Assembly (NCBI GenBank): GCA_026874595.1
Contig: CM049320.1
Coordinates: 40,672,714-40,736,713 of the forward strand
From: Sipunculus nudus
Taxonomy: Eukaryota; Annelida; Sipuncula; Golfingiida; Sipunculidae
Direction of reading: 5' to 3'
DNA: 64,000 bases
Shown here: positions 32,822-44,687 of the stretch, piece by piece
Layout of the letters: every line of letters begins with the position of its first letter
Numbering within the stretch: the first letter of the stretch is position 1
Translations under genes and position numbers: made by a program
Notes under the pieces: generated by a model
Database searches by the model: none
The model's input: only the letters and a program-made list of their open reading frames with translations
What the model was told of the DNA's origin: nothing

Positions 32822-33376
32822 GGGTGCTTTTCCATGTGCTGCCGCGCGTCAAATGCATGCGGCGAAAATCCAACCAATTAAAAAGTCATGTGCTAATTCC
32901 ATGTATGCGATTGCCGCGCGGCAAACGCACGCGTCAGTTTTGGAATCTAGATGTGCTGGAATTCTGCGTTTGCCGCGCGGCAAACTCAAGGGAATTCCGC
33001 CTAAATGACGTCACATGTGGGGTTTCCCCGTACTCGTATGTTTAAGGGTGCTTTTCCATATGCGCCCAGTCCTTTTCCATGTGAGCGTTTTTTATGCGTT
33101 TGTCGCGCGGCAATCGCATACATGGAAATAGAACATGACTTTTTATCATACAAGTACGAGGAAACCCCACATGTGACGTCTTTTAAGCGGTGTTCCCATC
33201 CGTTTTCCGCGCGGCACACGCAGAAATCCAGAACTGCTGGATTCCAAAACTGACGCGTGCGTTTACCGCGCGGCAATCGCATACATGGAAAGCACATGAC
33301 TTTTAACTTGTTGGATTTTCGCCGCGTGGCAGCCGCGCGGCAAACGCTTGCAAAACGCGTACATGGAAAAGCACCC
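32822..33376. mobile_element. 555-bp palindromic (foldback) element
   Basis: The ends GGGTGCTTTTCCATGT and CATGGAAAAGCACCC are inverted repeats, and the arms remain complementary for about 200 bp: GACGTCACATGTGGGGTTTCC near 33007 pairs with its complement near 33162-33181. Both arms are full of GCCGCGCGGCAAACGC motifs. A shorter copy of the terminus lies near 33047-33060 in the middle. Left flank TTA, right flank TTT(A), suggesting a three-base target site of PIF/Harbinger type, but not exact. No transposase. Confidence 0.75.
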
Positions 33377-33393
33377 TTTAGTTACTGGGCTAT

Positions 33394-33723
33394 GGCCAAA
33401 AAAAAGTATGGTTCTCAAGGACGGCGGGCGTCAGTTTTATAACCCCCCGCATCAAACATTTTGATTTTGATTTTCAATAGAAACTTAACAATTTTGAGCT
33501 CCAGTCGCTCAGGCATTTTTTCAAGAAGATAAAATAATACAATTTTGATCAGATATACTTTGTTATGTAGTGCCTTTACCTTTTTAGCAAAACAATTCGG
33601 TTATTATCATGCTTTTCCTTAATCATATGACATTTTTTCGAAACATACAAAAAGGGTAAAATAAAAACCATGCACTGATATCTGAAAAAAAGTTCTTAAT
33701 GACCAAACCCTTTTTTCCAGGCC
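33394..33723 (-). mobile_element. MITE copy B of the GGCCAAAA-ended family
   Basis: Inverted relative to copies A and C: GGCCAAAAAAAAGTATGG, then CCCCCGCATCAAA, which is the reverse complement of the 3' part of copy C. It ends CAGGCC. The family is about 335 bp. A decayed copy. Confidence 0.7.
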
Positions 33724-34019
33724 TAACATCATTTTAGCAACATAACCTCTGTGACCTTAAAAATGACGTCAGGGTCATCCATGTTCGCTCTTCATGACAT
33801 GTGGTGCATCAATGTTGTCAGTATGATGACTGTATATCCAATTGTTTTCAGGTTAATTCGCTAAAACAATTTGTCGGGCAGACGGACGCTCATCATTTCT
33901 AATTACAGACATGATCTCTAAAATATTTTATGTAGTAACTAGCCACTAGCTGAGCATCTTATTTAAATGTTTCACAGGAAAAACTAGCCATATCTTTCCT
34001 AAATTAATGTGTTATATTA

Positions 34020-34440
34020 GTTTGCTGCATATTTTCTATGAGCCTATGTGCAGGGTTAACTTCCCTGCATATTTCTATGTACTTATGTGTATAATTAATG
34101 TAAGTTTCCTGCGTATTCCCTCTGTATATATGAGAATAATGTAGATTTCCTGCGTATTTCTCTGTACTTGTGTGCATAATGTATATTTCCTGCCTATTTC
34201 TATGTACTTATGAGTATGTTTTAATTTCCTACGTATTTCCTCCGATCGTATATATGTAAAAAGGAAATTTCATGATTATTTCCATTGAACAAAAGTACAA
34301 TGTAAATTTCCTGCTTATTATCTCTGAGTATGTATATAATATACATTTCTTTCTGAACCTATACGTGTAATGTACCTGCTGTATACTTCCACTGTTATTA
34401 CGCGTAATGTAAATTTCCTGTATAATTTTATTAAGTGTCC
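34020..34440 (+). repeat. Degenerate minisatellite, unit of about 50-55 bp
   Basis: AATGTAAATTTCCTGCGTAT, followed by TTCTCTGTACTTATGTG-like sequence, recurs about eight times with substitutions and indels. It is noncoding. Confidence 0.65.
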
Positions 34441-35273
34441 TGTGTATTTTCTCCTAAATTCTCCTATTCTGGTTCCATTTTTTTTCAGTGATAGGACTAT
34501 TGATCATGCAATCATTTTGATTCGTTATAACGTTTGCTTATTTTGTTGAGTTACAAGCACCTGTGTCATGCTCGATTGAGCTTTCCATTATGAAAGATCA
34601 GTCAATACACAAGTATGCAGGGCTGTGGCAGATATCCCCATTTAACATCCAAATACGGAGAGTGCCTTTCAAAATGCACATCTCAATATTCAGTGAGAAT
34701 ATAGGCTTAACTTTGCATATATTTTTAATGAATATTTCCATATATGGTAAGCCACAAAATGTATTTCAGTATTTCACTGCACCAAATATACTGTATATAT
34801 ATATGACAATACTTGCATACGGGATTACCAGCAAGAGGTTTTACTGAATAAGCTGGATCATGCAGTTCCGTTTTAGTTTAGTTCACGCTTTCTCTCATTC
34901 GTATCTTGATGTCATCCAAGATATTTAGTGTCTGGAAAGTTTGGAAAATCGAATGGAGGGGGGGGGGGGGGCATTGCCTTTCTAGGGCACAACACTGGCT
35001 GCGCCTTGGTGTAGAACCCGATCCTGTGTAATGTGAGGTTCCTATTGATCCTGAAAAGCTTTATCAGCTTTATGATACGCATTGTCTAAAGTGTTGACAA
35101 AAGGACAGGTTGCGTGCGGGCTTTTAGGAATCTAGTGATGGATGATGTGAATGTGTTTGCTCAGCTTGTCGCAACAGAACTAAATTAACAAAGTGGCCAT
35201 CACTGGATACGCTCTGTCACGGATAGTGGCAAAACTGGACCATGTATATATATGCTGAGCTATCCAGTAACCA
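34441..35273. other. Intergenic stretch upstream of a candidate 5' exon
   Basis: Contains a G12 run at 34959-34970 and nothing that I recognise as coding. Confidence 0.4.
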
Positions 35274-35320
35274 GGGATTCAAGGATCAAACTCATGAACG
35301 CGGTATATTCAGCATACCAG
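35240..35320 (+). promoter_or_regulatory. Candidate core promoter and 5' UTR exon for the FkbM-like gene
   Basis: A TATATATATG box at 35244-35253 is followed about 30 bp later by a plausible start region and by CAG|GTGAGT at 35318-35326, a strong donor. A matching acceptor, GATTTCAG, ends at 37054, 83 nt before the methyltransferase ATG. The link between them is inferred from position and splice consensus only. Confidence 0.35.
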
Positions 35321-37054
35321 GTGAGTCGCACAGCTTTTATGCCCTGTTATAAGACCAGAAGGTATGTAATATTATATATATATATTTATATATATATATA
35401 AACATAATTTTAAGAACTTAAGATTAAATAATAACCATCAACCCTATATTAGCGCCCCCTATTCTCGAACTTCTGGATCCGACACTGCTTGGTACACATT
35501 TTTGGATTATTTTGTATATTACAACTTTAAGATTAGGTTTAACAATATATAATCGGTAAAGTGTAGTAAATGCATGCGAGCTCCTTCAGACACCCACATA
35601 ATAGTTCCACGTAAAGGGGACAGCATTATGGGATTCTATTACCGTTTTTTTATTGTCCTAATGATATATAATGGCCGGGAGTAGATCGTGACCACATATA
35701 TATAACAAGTGTAGAGAAGCGTCTTTTGAAGAGAGACTGACCGGTCAGTTCCAGTCCATCAGGCAGAAAACCAAGCCACCCCAAGACTGCCTGGAAGTAT
35801 CTGTCGTCCATCTTCAGTAGACTATACTCTGCTCAACCAACCTTTGCCCGCCGGTTTTGAGGAGATAATTTCCATTAAAGTTTATGTTTTTCAATAATTT
35901 CTGAAAAAAATCTGCATATGGAAGTGACAGTCTAATATGGCAATTAAGAATATTACAATAAATCTCCAGTTTGTGTTTCACAACTTTTTGGACTCTTTAC
36001 AATGATCTCACAGATCAGGTGTCTCCCTGCATGAGGACTCCTCATTGAGGAGCCATCTTTTTTAATGGTTATATTTTGTATTGTGTTTACATGACAACTT
36101 TCCAAACAGCAGCTGTTTAAACTAGCCTAATATTTTAGCTTTTATTTTCAAATGTTAGATTTTAGCATATTAAATCCTTGTGTGTACATGCTCTGAAAAT
36201 TAAATCCACAGTACTTACAGGAAAAATATGTGCCAAGGCCAAAGTTAGGCAAGAATTAAGGTACTGCATGATTTTATATTTTATGCTAATAACTCAAAAA
36301 TAACAATGAGCATTTTGTTCGGGCCCAAAACTTACACAATACTGTCCTAATTTCTGGATTGTGCATAGGCAATATATAAGGGAATATCTATAATAAATAT
36401 GATCAAAAACAGATCAGTGATTTTTATATTAGGCAGTTCTGAAATGTAACTATAGGTTTTTAAATGGAAAGCTGAGGGTTTTCCTTAATATCTAGAAGGA
36501 AAAAAGTCGTATTGACCCAATTTTGTATATGGTAGGAAACCTTAGGAACATCTAACTATATGCATAATTTTGGAATTTTTAGGTCGTACCGTTACAAAAC
36601 GTGCCTTGTTAAGGACGGCCGGACGGAAGGACAACGGACAGTGACTATAGCTCAGATGACTTAAAGTCAGCTGAGCTAAAAATGGGAAATAGGTTCTTGA
36701 AAATGTGTGACTAAAACGTGTCGGTGTTAGCCCAAAATATTATAGACAAATCGTAATCACACCTTAATTTGTTTTTCTTTGGTTGGAAATTTCAATAGCA
36801 GCAAAGGTACTGACAAGTCAAAAACCACATTTCATTTTGCAGCATTAGTTTTTAAGCACCTGCATTCTACTTTGTATAAAAGTGTCGTACATGTTTGTTT
36901 AGAGTTAAAATGGTTATTTGGTCCAGGTCAGCTGAGCGTCATGACCTATGGTCAATTGTTTTACATGTATAAGTGAACAGGCGTTTGGGATTTTCTGACA
37001 ATTGTAATAAGCCGTTTCCCTAAAATAATTAACCTTGTTCACTTATGATTTCAG
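35321..37054 (+). other. Possible 5' intron of the FkbM-like gene
   Basis: AT-rich, no coding content. It has a TA tract near 35374-35400, and, at 36610-36700 and 36925-36960, GCTCAGATGACTTAAAGTCAG and CAGCTGAGCGTCATGACC motifs. The second recurs near 60390 and probably marks an old dispersed repeat. Confidence 0.4.
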
Positions 37055-37137
37055 GTTTACTGTAACCTAAAGAAGGCCTAGAGCTAGAGCTAACAACTGG
37101 TGATAAAGGATTGATGGTGATAAACTGTTCGTCCACA

Positions 37138-38148
37138 ATGAAACCGATTCGGTTCAAGTTCTTGGCCTTTCTGCTTTTCAGTGTGACTTTTATTTCACTC
37201 CTTCTTATGTTATTAAGAAAGGATAGATCATTCGTGTCAAAGGTACCGGTATCTTTGAGTGACAGCGGCCAATCGAAAAAGACTCAAGAAAAAGGAGATG
37301 CCGATGGGTACTTGAACAACCTGGAAACAAAGAGAAAATGTGTAGTTATTGATTCATGGGAACCAAACTACGGTAACTACGAGTGTGTCGTCACCAAAAC
37401 CGACCCACCGTACACTGTGTGTATTTATGATCCTGAAAAAGATCAAGTGATATCACTGCATTTAAAACAGCGTGGTGCTTGGGAAGGAGAATACATGCCG
37501 ACAGTTACAGCTATGTTAAGGAAATTCCCCGACCTAGGTTTTATAGATATCGGCGCCAACCTTGCGGTCTATGGACTGTTAGCCGCCACAATGGGACACA
37601 GAACCGTTGTCGTTGAACCGTGGCCGGAGCATGTATCACATATCCATAAGTCGGTCAAGGTCGGTAAACTGGAGGACAAGGTGACAATAGTACAGAACGC
37701 CATCGCTGACAAATACGAGAATTTTACGGCCGTATTTGATTTTGGATCCATAAATCAAGGCGCCCTAAGAATGGTACCATATGAAGGTCAAGGTCCCTTG
37801 ATGCAGTCTATCTTAATGGATGATTTGTTGGAAGTTATTGATTTTAATGTGGCCATCATAAAAATTGACGCCGAGGGCTTCGAGGATAAGGTGTTGAGAT
37901 ATTCAACTCGTTTGTTTCAGAAGTTATTTATCCCTTACATTTTAATGGAGTGGATATTTCCGTTGACAGTCTACAAGGAAGACGTGGCTCGCGTAGAAGG
38001 ATTAATTTCCACAATGACAAACAAAGGTTATGAGCCGTTCGGCTATAGCTTTAAGCCCCCGTATCATATGACTTCCCTTAACATTAACCACTGGAGGTCT
38101 TGGCCAATTGACATTATTTGGCGGCATGTGTTATTGGGAGCATTATGA
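37138..38148 (+). CDS. FkbM-family SAM-dependent methyltransferase with N-terminal membrane anchor
   Basis: The 336-residue product begins with a short basic stretch and a hydrophobic helix (residues about 7-26), fitting a type II signal anchor with the catalytic domain in the Golgi/ER lumen. The FkbM (Methyltransf_21) domain follows at about 105-300. FIDIGAN at 135-141 is the SAM-binding glycine motif, E160 in VVVEPW caps the second strand, and IKIDAEGFED near 242-251 is the family's characteristic motif. The frame is uninterrupted, so the coding region is a single exon. ATG 37138 has A at -3; the in-frame ATG at 37114 has a poorer context and would add eight residues. The substrate is unknown; O-methylation of a glycan or lipid is a family-based guess. 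AATAAA at 38597 may be its polyadenylation signal. Confidence 0.85.
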   Translation: MKPIRFKFLAFLLFSVTFISLLLMLLRKDRSFVSKVPVSLSDSGQSKKTQEKGDADGYLNNLETKRKCVVIDSWEPNYGNYECVVTKTDPPYTVCIYDPEKDQVISLHLKQRGAWEGEYMPTVTAMLRKFPDLGFIDIGANLAVYGLLAATMGHRTVVVEPWPEHVSHIHKSVKVGKLEDKVTIVQNAIADKYENFTAVFDFGSINQGALRMVPYEGQGPLMQSILMDDLLEVIDFNVAIIKIDAEGFEDKVLRYSTRLFQKLFIPYILMEWIFPLTVYKEDVARVEGLISTMTNKGYEPFGYSFKPPYHMTSLNINHWRSWPIDIIWRHVLLGAL

Positions 38149-40343
38149 AGCGGGCTGTATAACCTCTCACTCGTATATAGACAGTTATGGATACGTTCAA
38201 TGTTTTTACATCTGCGGTCATCAACCTGATGACTGGAGTACTTATTATCTCGTTTTCAACTCAGCCTTATATAAGTTGAAATAATTTTTTTATTATTTAT
38301 TTACCGGCCACGCGTGTTATCCCCCAGATACAGACCTCCCAGCATACGTGATACGACACGTCATTTAAGATTCATATCAAGGCCCGTGGGTGATGTGGCT
38401 TATACATTTATTTAATATAGTGGGTTCATATCAGCCTAGCCCTCAGTGTACCCAATGATGCAACGCTCCATCATGAAATCTACAAGAATTACGATTCGTG
38501 TGACGTCACTGTGCTGAGTGACTCGCCGGCCCCAGTGAAAACGACAAGTATCACCGGGCGTGTGATGTCACTATGTCCTGTTGCCAACCGCTCGGGAATA
38601 AAATTAACAACTGAGTGGGATACTGAATGTGTGAAGGTGCCGGCTTGTGTACGCGTTTTGAGTGTTTTACTTGAATACTTTGTGAAAATAGAGAGACTGT
38701 ACACGGTTTGTTGTGTTGACAACATGCTTGGCCGTTTAATACAATAATATACACCGACTTGTTTGGCATTGCTTTCGCATTGGCTTAATTAATTAAATAT
38801 AGCTGAATCTATATACAAATGCATTAATAAATGCAACTTCCTTAAACCTTATTTTGTTACAAAATACACAACAGGACTTGGGTTCACCTTTACTTCAACA
38901 TAATATTTGAATTACTTATGCTAGAATGGTACAATATATTATTTAAAAGATGTTGACTACTTCCGCTGACATCGGGGAAAATATAGGACATCCCTTGCAA
39001 ATATATGAAGAATGGCCATAAGTCTGAGTGAAGGATATAAGTTGATACATGGTCCTTGATAAATTATAAACTTCCATTCACGTACTTAAATATTATAATT
39101 CATATGTCCATGTTATTATCTTAATGTAAAAATACATATGTAAATTAATGAAAGTCACGTTAATGAATACCTGAGGATCATAACCGGCTGAATTTGCTAC
39201 TTGAGCATTGGCAAGGTTCTGTTATTTGGAATGTTTTGCTTTTTGGCTGACATGGAGAGTTTTGTTAATCATGGATTCTGTAGTGAATATTATTCTCTCT
39301 ACTCCTTCATTCAAGTAAATGAGCAACTATATTCATCTTCCCTGTAACCCCTTTGCATTTGAGCCCAACCCTGACTTGAAGCATACCTTTCTTTCTGAAA
39401 ATGTCATGCCGGCATTTAGCTGCTTATTTGAAAACAGAAATAAACACAGGTGAACATATTTGCAAGATTTATGTAAATTCCGTTCAGCTTTACTAAGTTA
39501 CTTCCAGTAGTATATACATGGTACGAGATCCAGATTTCATATTGTTACGATATGGGTTCTTGTCATTAGTTTGGTCAGTCCAGCTAATACAATGACACAA
39601 CACAAGAGAGAACGTGTGTCAGCCATATTTTATTCTGGACTAACCACTCGTTCCATAAGCGACCACAAGGTGGCAGCATTATATATTAGTACATTATATC
39701 GTAATGGTGGTAGCACCTGTGCATATCATTACATCTCCCTTTTTTGGAGTATCTGAAAAATCCTTAAATGAATGTATCTGCACTATAGAAATTAAGTTAG
39801 TTAAATTTAACTTATTTCAGTCCCGAATAGAAAAAAAGTGTGTGTCTTATATGAAGTTACTTGTTGTTTATTTGATATTACTTAAAAAGCTGTAACAGGA
39901 CCGTACATTCCAGGGCTGTGCCAAACACCCCCCCCCCCCCACTACCGAAATATATAAAAAGAAAATGTTTGGATAAAGTAGAGAATCAAAATGAATTTTC
40001 CTTAGTTCGTGGAAAAACTGTGAAAAATGCTAAATCAAAATAAACATACGATTTTTTTGCGCAATTCAATTTTATTAGTAAATTTATGTATTGAATATTT
40101 GTGTAGATCGACCTCCAGTATCTTGTGTGTATTTCAACGTGACTATTGTGTATATATAAGAACACAGGGACACATGCAAGGGCCATATAGGTTTTTTTTC
40201 AAGCCTTTTAAAGATTATTATATTTCAGTGGCAATTCATCATACATACCAAGACAAGTGCCCCAAAATTCTTCATTATGACTACATATTTTAAAAATTTT
40301 CCCACGATACAACCACCCCCCCCCTCCAATCAAAGGTCACTGG

Positions 40344-40346
<3 letters not shown>
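38149..40346. other. 3' region of the FkbM-like gene and intergenic DNA
   Basis: No further gene is recognised. There is a C11-like run near 39929, and one CTCF-like motif CCACAAGGTGGCAGCA at 39663-39678. Confidence 0.45.
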
Positions 40347-40379
<33 letters not shown>

Positions 40380-40380
40380 C

Positions 40381-40441
<61 letters not shown>

Positions 40442-40460
40442 ATTTATATATATATGTGTG
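40347..40460. repeat. (CT)n and (TA)n microsatellites
   Basis: CT repeat at about 40347-40376, followed by TA repeat to about 40455 with GTG interruptions. Confidence 0.9.
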
Positions 40461-42023
40461 TGTATGTGTATATCGGCTCCGAGAACAGGTTTATAATATT
40501 ATCAGCCATAAATTTTCAATGAATTGCCTTCTAGTAGCCTTGCTTGCTCGGTCCCATATTGCTTTCCACTCGAGAATCGGTTTTCTGTTGTTTCTATTTT
40601 TTTATTCGTACAATGACACGGACCGGCCAAGCCATAGTCTCTAGACACAGAGAACTGATCAGTTGTCAATTTTTTCTTGGCAGGTAAGAACTATTTTTTT
40701 ACTAAACTCCTAACATTTAATTGATCGAGTATCGTGTAAAGTGTTGTTATTCTTCTAGCTGATAAACCCGGTAAACCAGGCTTTTTACCAGGGTTGGGGA
40801 GACGAATTAACCAATATGATGAATGATGGCTAAGTTTTATGATTCTAAAAGTTGCAAGAAAATATAGATTTTCTGTTGGATACTGTCATAATAAGACCTG
40901 TACCAATAATTTTTTGCGTTTATTTTGTGGCGCTGCGGTCACGGCAAGAAATTTATATACCAGTATGTTTATCTGAAGACCTGGTGACTGATGATGTTTA
41001 CATTTGTAAACCGGAATGGGACGCGGGACATTCAGGTTTTCTATGATCTTTGACTGGTTACTATTATTTGACGTATAAAGAGTGGGTTGGTGTTAGGAAG
41101 ACATGAACGATGAATTTAATATACGTTTTACGGAAGGAAACTATTCCTGAAGAAAGATACGGAAATATGCATACCTCGTTAGTAGCAGAAGCTGACCCAA
41201 GTGAAGTCAAAACCGTTTTTTAAACGTATCAGATCAATTTTGAGTCCTGGAAACCCCGCCTCCATCCATCCCGACCCCTTTTTCCGGAAATGGGGACCTT
41301 GTATTAGGTCTTGTCATTAATCCCCCTGGGATTATTTTGTTTTGTGTTTTTCACATGTACTGACCACGCACGTGGGTCAGAGCCTGGGTCAAATGTCAGG
41401 CCAAACATGCATAAATCCTTCAATGAAAGCTTGGGTTATTCATTTGCACAATATAGTCCTTAATCCTGAGCTGCATTGGACCGCACAGGCAATCCGGCCT
41501 TTGCCGAAGGCAGTTCGGCTGTTTTCGGTTGAAACCTCAAAGCAGATCATAGAAAAATGCAAAAATCACTCAGACTGTGTGTACATTAAAAATTATTTGT
41601 TCTCATATGGGTGAGGACACTGAGGGAACAATAACCTTTAAAATGAGGTATCGCACAGTATCTTACGCAACGTGGTTTTAGAGAACATTGAGAACAAAGG
41701 TGGACCGAATTCCTTTTATAAGTATTTATAACCCTTCCGGTAAATTTTTATTTCTTGTACGCATGAATATTTGTATTCATTGTAATACGTGGTATTTAAA
41801 AAGGTGGTATCTAAACGCGAGCCTATTTGAATTTTGATTCAAGTGTTTTCTCGTTTAGTAATAGGCCTACTGTTTGTGTAAATAATCGAGCAGTTAATTG
41901 TATTTTGCACCATATATGAACCGTTTATATCATATTTATCATTACTGTTCTCAGTCTCGTGACACAGGGAACTGATGAGTTGTCAGTTTGTGCTTGACAG
42001 GAACGCCGGTTATGAGCAATCCA

Positions 42024-42027
<4 letters not shown>
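40461..42027. other. Intergenic DNA with a short diverged direct repeat
   Basis: GACACAGAGAACTGATCAGT, then TTGTCAATTT and CTTGGCAG|GTAAGAA at about 40643-40690, recurs in diverged form at 41958-42005 (GAACTGATGAGTTGTCAG, CTTGACAG). The first is a good donor context. No protein is recognised. Confidence 0.45.

Positions 42028-42091
<64 letters not shown>
42028..42091. repeat. (TA)n microsatellite, left flank of the gypsy insertion
   Basis: Pure TA repeat directly abutting the left LTR. Together with 47584-47651 it was probably one tract, split by the insertion. Confidence 0.9.
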
Positions 42092-42097
<6 letters not shown>

Positions 42098-42493
42098 GTC
42101 CTTCGACTGGGTTCAAAAGAAAAGGGGAAGTGTCCTCTCTCTTCCATCAACAAACAAGCAAACGACCGACGTGGTGAACAGGTTTACTGCGAAGTAACAA
42201 ACATACAACGATTATGGCGTGTTGCCATTACGAAGTTTGGTGACGGAATGGCGCAAAAATGAAGAATATTGAAGTCGTTTTGGCGGCAGAGTCAGATGTC
42301 AGGTGCAGTGTGACGTGTGCATATTAGATAAGTGAACTTAACCCTATAAGGAAATATATGCAAATGACTAATTAACTAGTGATGCCCCCTGTCGGACATC
42401 ATAGACACTAAAATGAACTTAAAAGACTATAAATGGGGTGCCCTCTATTGGGCATCACGTACACTATCGGAGTATACACATGAGCCTGTTACA
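42092..42493 (-). repeat. 3' LTR of the gypsy element
   Basis: On the minus strand it starts TGTAACAGGCTCATG and ends near GAAGGACTGTT. The outer end runs into the TA microsatellite and has lost the last bases seen in the 5' LTR. Confidence 0.9.
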
Positions 42494-42510
42494 CACTCCC
42501 CCCTGTTTGC
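42494..42510 (-). other. Polypurine tract of the gypsy element
   Basis: Minus-strand GCAAACAGGGGGGAGTG lies immediately before the TG of the 3' LTR, the expected place for the plus-strand priming site. Confidence 0.75.
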
Positions 42511-42942
42511 AATTGGCGTCCCGACAATTTACACAGGCATTGCACACTAAATGGTGAATGTGGATACACATGGAAGTAGAATATCAAAGATTGTAGAACA
42601 AAGATTAATTATCTTTGTACGATAATATCAGATGTGTTTCCCTGGATATAAGGAGAACACTGGAATATCGGCGACCACCAGGGTCATGATACAGACATGA
42701 TTTAATTTATACTCTCATGATCTTAGTTGAATGCATGTCATTAGGTAACTTATTAATGGGCAAGCATTAATGAAAAATAACTTACACTATCGGAGTGTAA
42801 CCTTATCAATGATAATCACAATTGATAGGCTGATACGTTTTTATCGCCGAATAGTTTATATCGCCCATTATTGGTTTATTTATATACAATTACATCATTT
42901 GTTTCAGATATCCTGATGACAAGCAAGGACAAGCATGAAGAT

Positions 42943-44687
42943 TTATTCGAAGCTGGTACATCTGAAACATGAATCAATGATGAACATTAGTAACAATATA
43001 ACAATATACAACAATATTACTCTATTCTTAAATAAATCCTTAGACACTACATGCCCTAGATATTTTTTCTCATTCTGCACAAAGCAGCATTTTGATGGTT
43101 TAAGTTTAAGACCGGCCTCAGATAGGCGTTGAAAAACAGAATTTAGCCTTTCAAGGTGTTCACTGAAGGTACTAGAAAACACAATTATATCGTCTAAGTA
43201 TAGCAAACATTCTCTCAGATGCAAATCTCCCATTACACTTTGCATCAACCTTTGGAAGGTCGCAGGCGCATTAACTAAGCCGAAAGGCATGGTTTCAAAT
43301 TCATAAAACCCCAAGGGGCCAACGGTGAATGCAATTTTAGCTTTATCCTGTTCTGCCATTTCGACTTGCCAATAACCGGCCTTCAGGTCTAAGGAAGAGA
43401 AATAGTGGGCTCCTAATAGTGAATCTAATGTATCTTCGATTCTAGGCAAAGTGTAAGCATCAGTATTCTGATTCAATGTCCGGTAATCTATGCAAAACCT
43501 CAATGATCCATCGGGTTTACGGACTAACACGATCGGACTGGCAAAAGGGGATTTGCTTTCTCTAATTACCTTTGCAGATAACATTTCCCTAAGATGTTCT
43601 TTCACTTCTTGGAATAATTGTGGGGGAATCCGTCTATATCTTTCTCGGAAAGGCTGATCATTTTTCAAAGTGATGTGATGTTGGACAAGACTGGTTCGAC
43701 CAAGATCAGTATCCGATAAAGAGAATAGATGTTCCCATTTCAGTAGAAGCTGCTTTAACTGATCCATTTCCGTCGGGGATAGGACATCATTAACTTGAAC
43801 TAGTTCAAGTAATGATCCCTTGGGTGTACTATCCCCAATGGATTCTATCGCAGAGGCTTCATGTAGTTCAAACAGTACAGCTTTGTTTGGTATTATAACT
43901 TGATGACAGGTTAAATTTTGAATTTGTACTTTTATTCTTTGCTTAGAGCCAGAGGAAAAGTCAACCTGTTGTAAAGTTGGGCATACCACTAGTCCGGCCG
44001 GAAGCATATGGAATTTATCAGTATCAGTGATGACTAAGGTTTTTCCTTTGGTTACGGCCCTTGTGATGGCATTAACAGTGACTTTGCCTCGAGGTGGAAC
44101 AGTGATTGGTTTAGTTCCATACGCTCGCTTAACATGGTTGGATGAATTCTGACTTAATTGCAATGACTTAAATGCAAGTTGCCATGGTGTAGACACTTGC
44201 AGTTGTTGGACAAAGTTATCTCCTTTTTCCAATTTAAGTGTTTGCATTAAGTTTGTAAGGACATTGGTCCCCAATAGAAAAGGAACATCAGTATTGAATT
44301 CGGTATCCTTAATGACCACGACAGGGACCGAAAGGGTCTTATTGAGCAATGAAGGGAATGTAAGATCTATGGGGATTATTCCACAATATTCAATAGTTTG
44401 TCCACTTACTTGTTTGAATTCCACCAACTCATCAATTGGCGTTAGGTCTTCCAAAGACAGGTTCTTGTCTACAAACCAATGGGCTACAGTACAAACCTGT
44501 GATCCGGTATCAATTAGACCTTTACAAGCTTTCCCATCTGCTTCGAATGTGATTATCTGTGTATTTCCTATGAGAGGAATTTTAGTAGATTTATGATTGG
44601 TGGACCTAGGATTGGTGACATTATCTTGGTTTGTGGGTGTTTTTATCATACCTGTCCTTCCCCACGACTGAGGACAGGTAGGACCTA
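42943..44687 (-). pseudogene. pol: gypsy pol: aspartic protease and reverse transcriptase, 3'-truncated
   Basis: From the first ATG at 44649 the frame is open for 568 codons. A retropepsin-like domain has its active site DTGS at residues 47-50; the RT has FCIDYRTLN, the LDLKAGYWQV segment, MPFGLVNAPATFQ and the catalytic YLDD at 484-487. Homology stops after YLGHVVSKD (residue 538, about 43036); the last 30 residues come from unrelated DNA. RNase H and integrase are missing, where intact Ty3/gypsy elements carry about 2 kb more. Pol is in the -1 frame relative to gag, and its frame is open upstream of the ATG into the frameshift site. It is probably made as a Gag-Pol fusion, not from its own ATG. 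Confidence 0.92.

Noticed and set aside
32824-33442. Arginine- and cysteine-rich frames (RLPRGKRTRQFW repeated on both strands)
   Set aside because: They are the translated arms of the foldback element; the same peptide appears on opposite strands because the DNA is palindromic.
34020-34440. CRISPR-like array
   Set aside because: Units are degenerate, adjacent without unique spacers, and the context is animal nuclear DNA.
38489-38769. Overlapping frames after the methyltransferase
   Set aside because: They occur on both strands in the probable 3' UTR and show no domain similarity.
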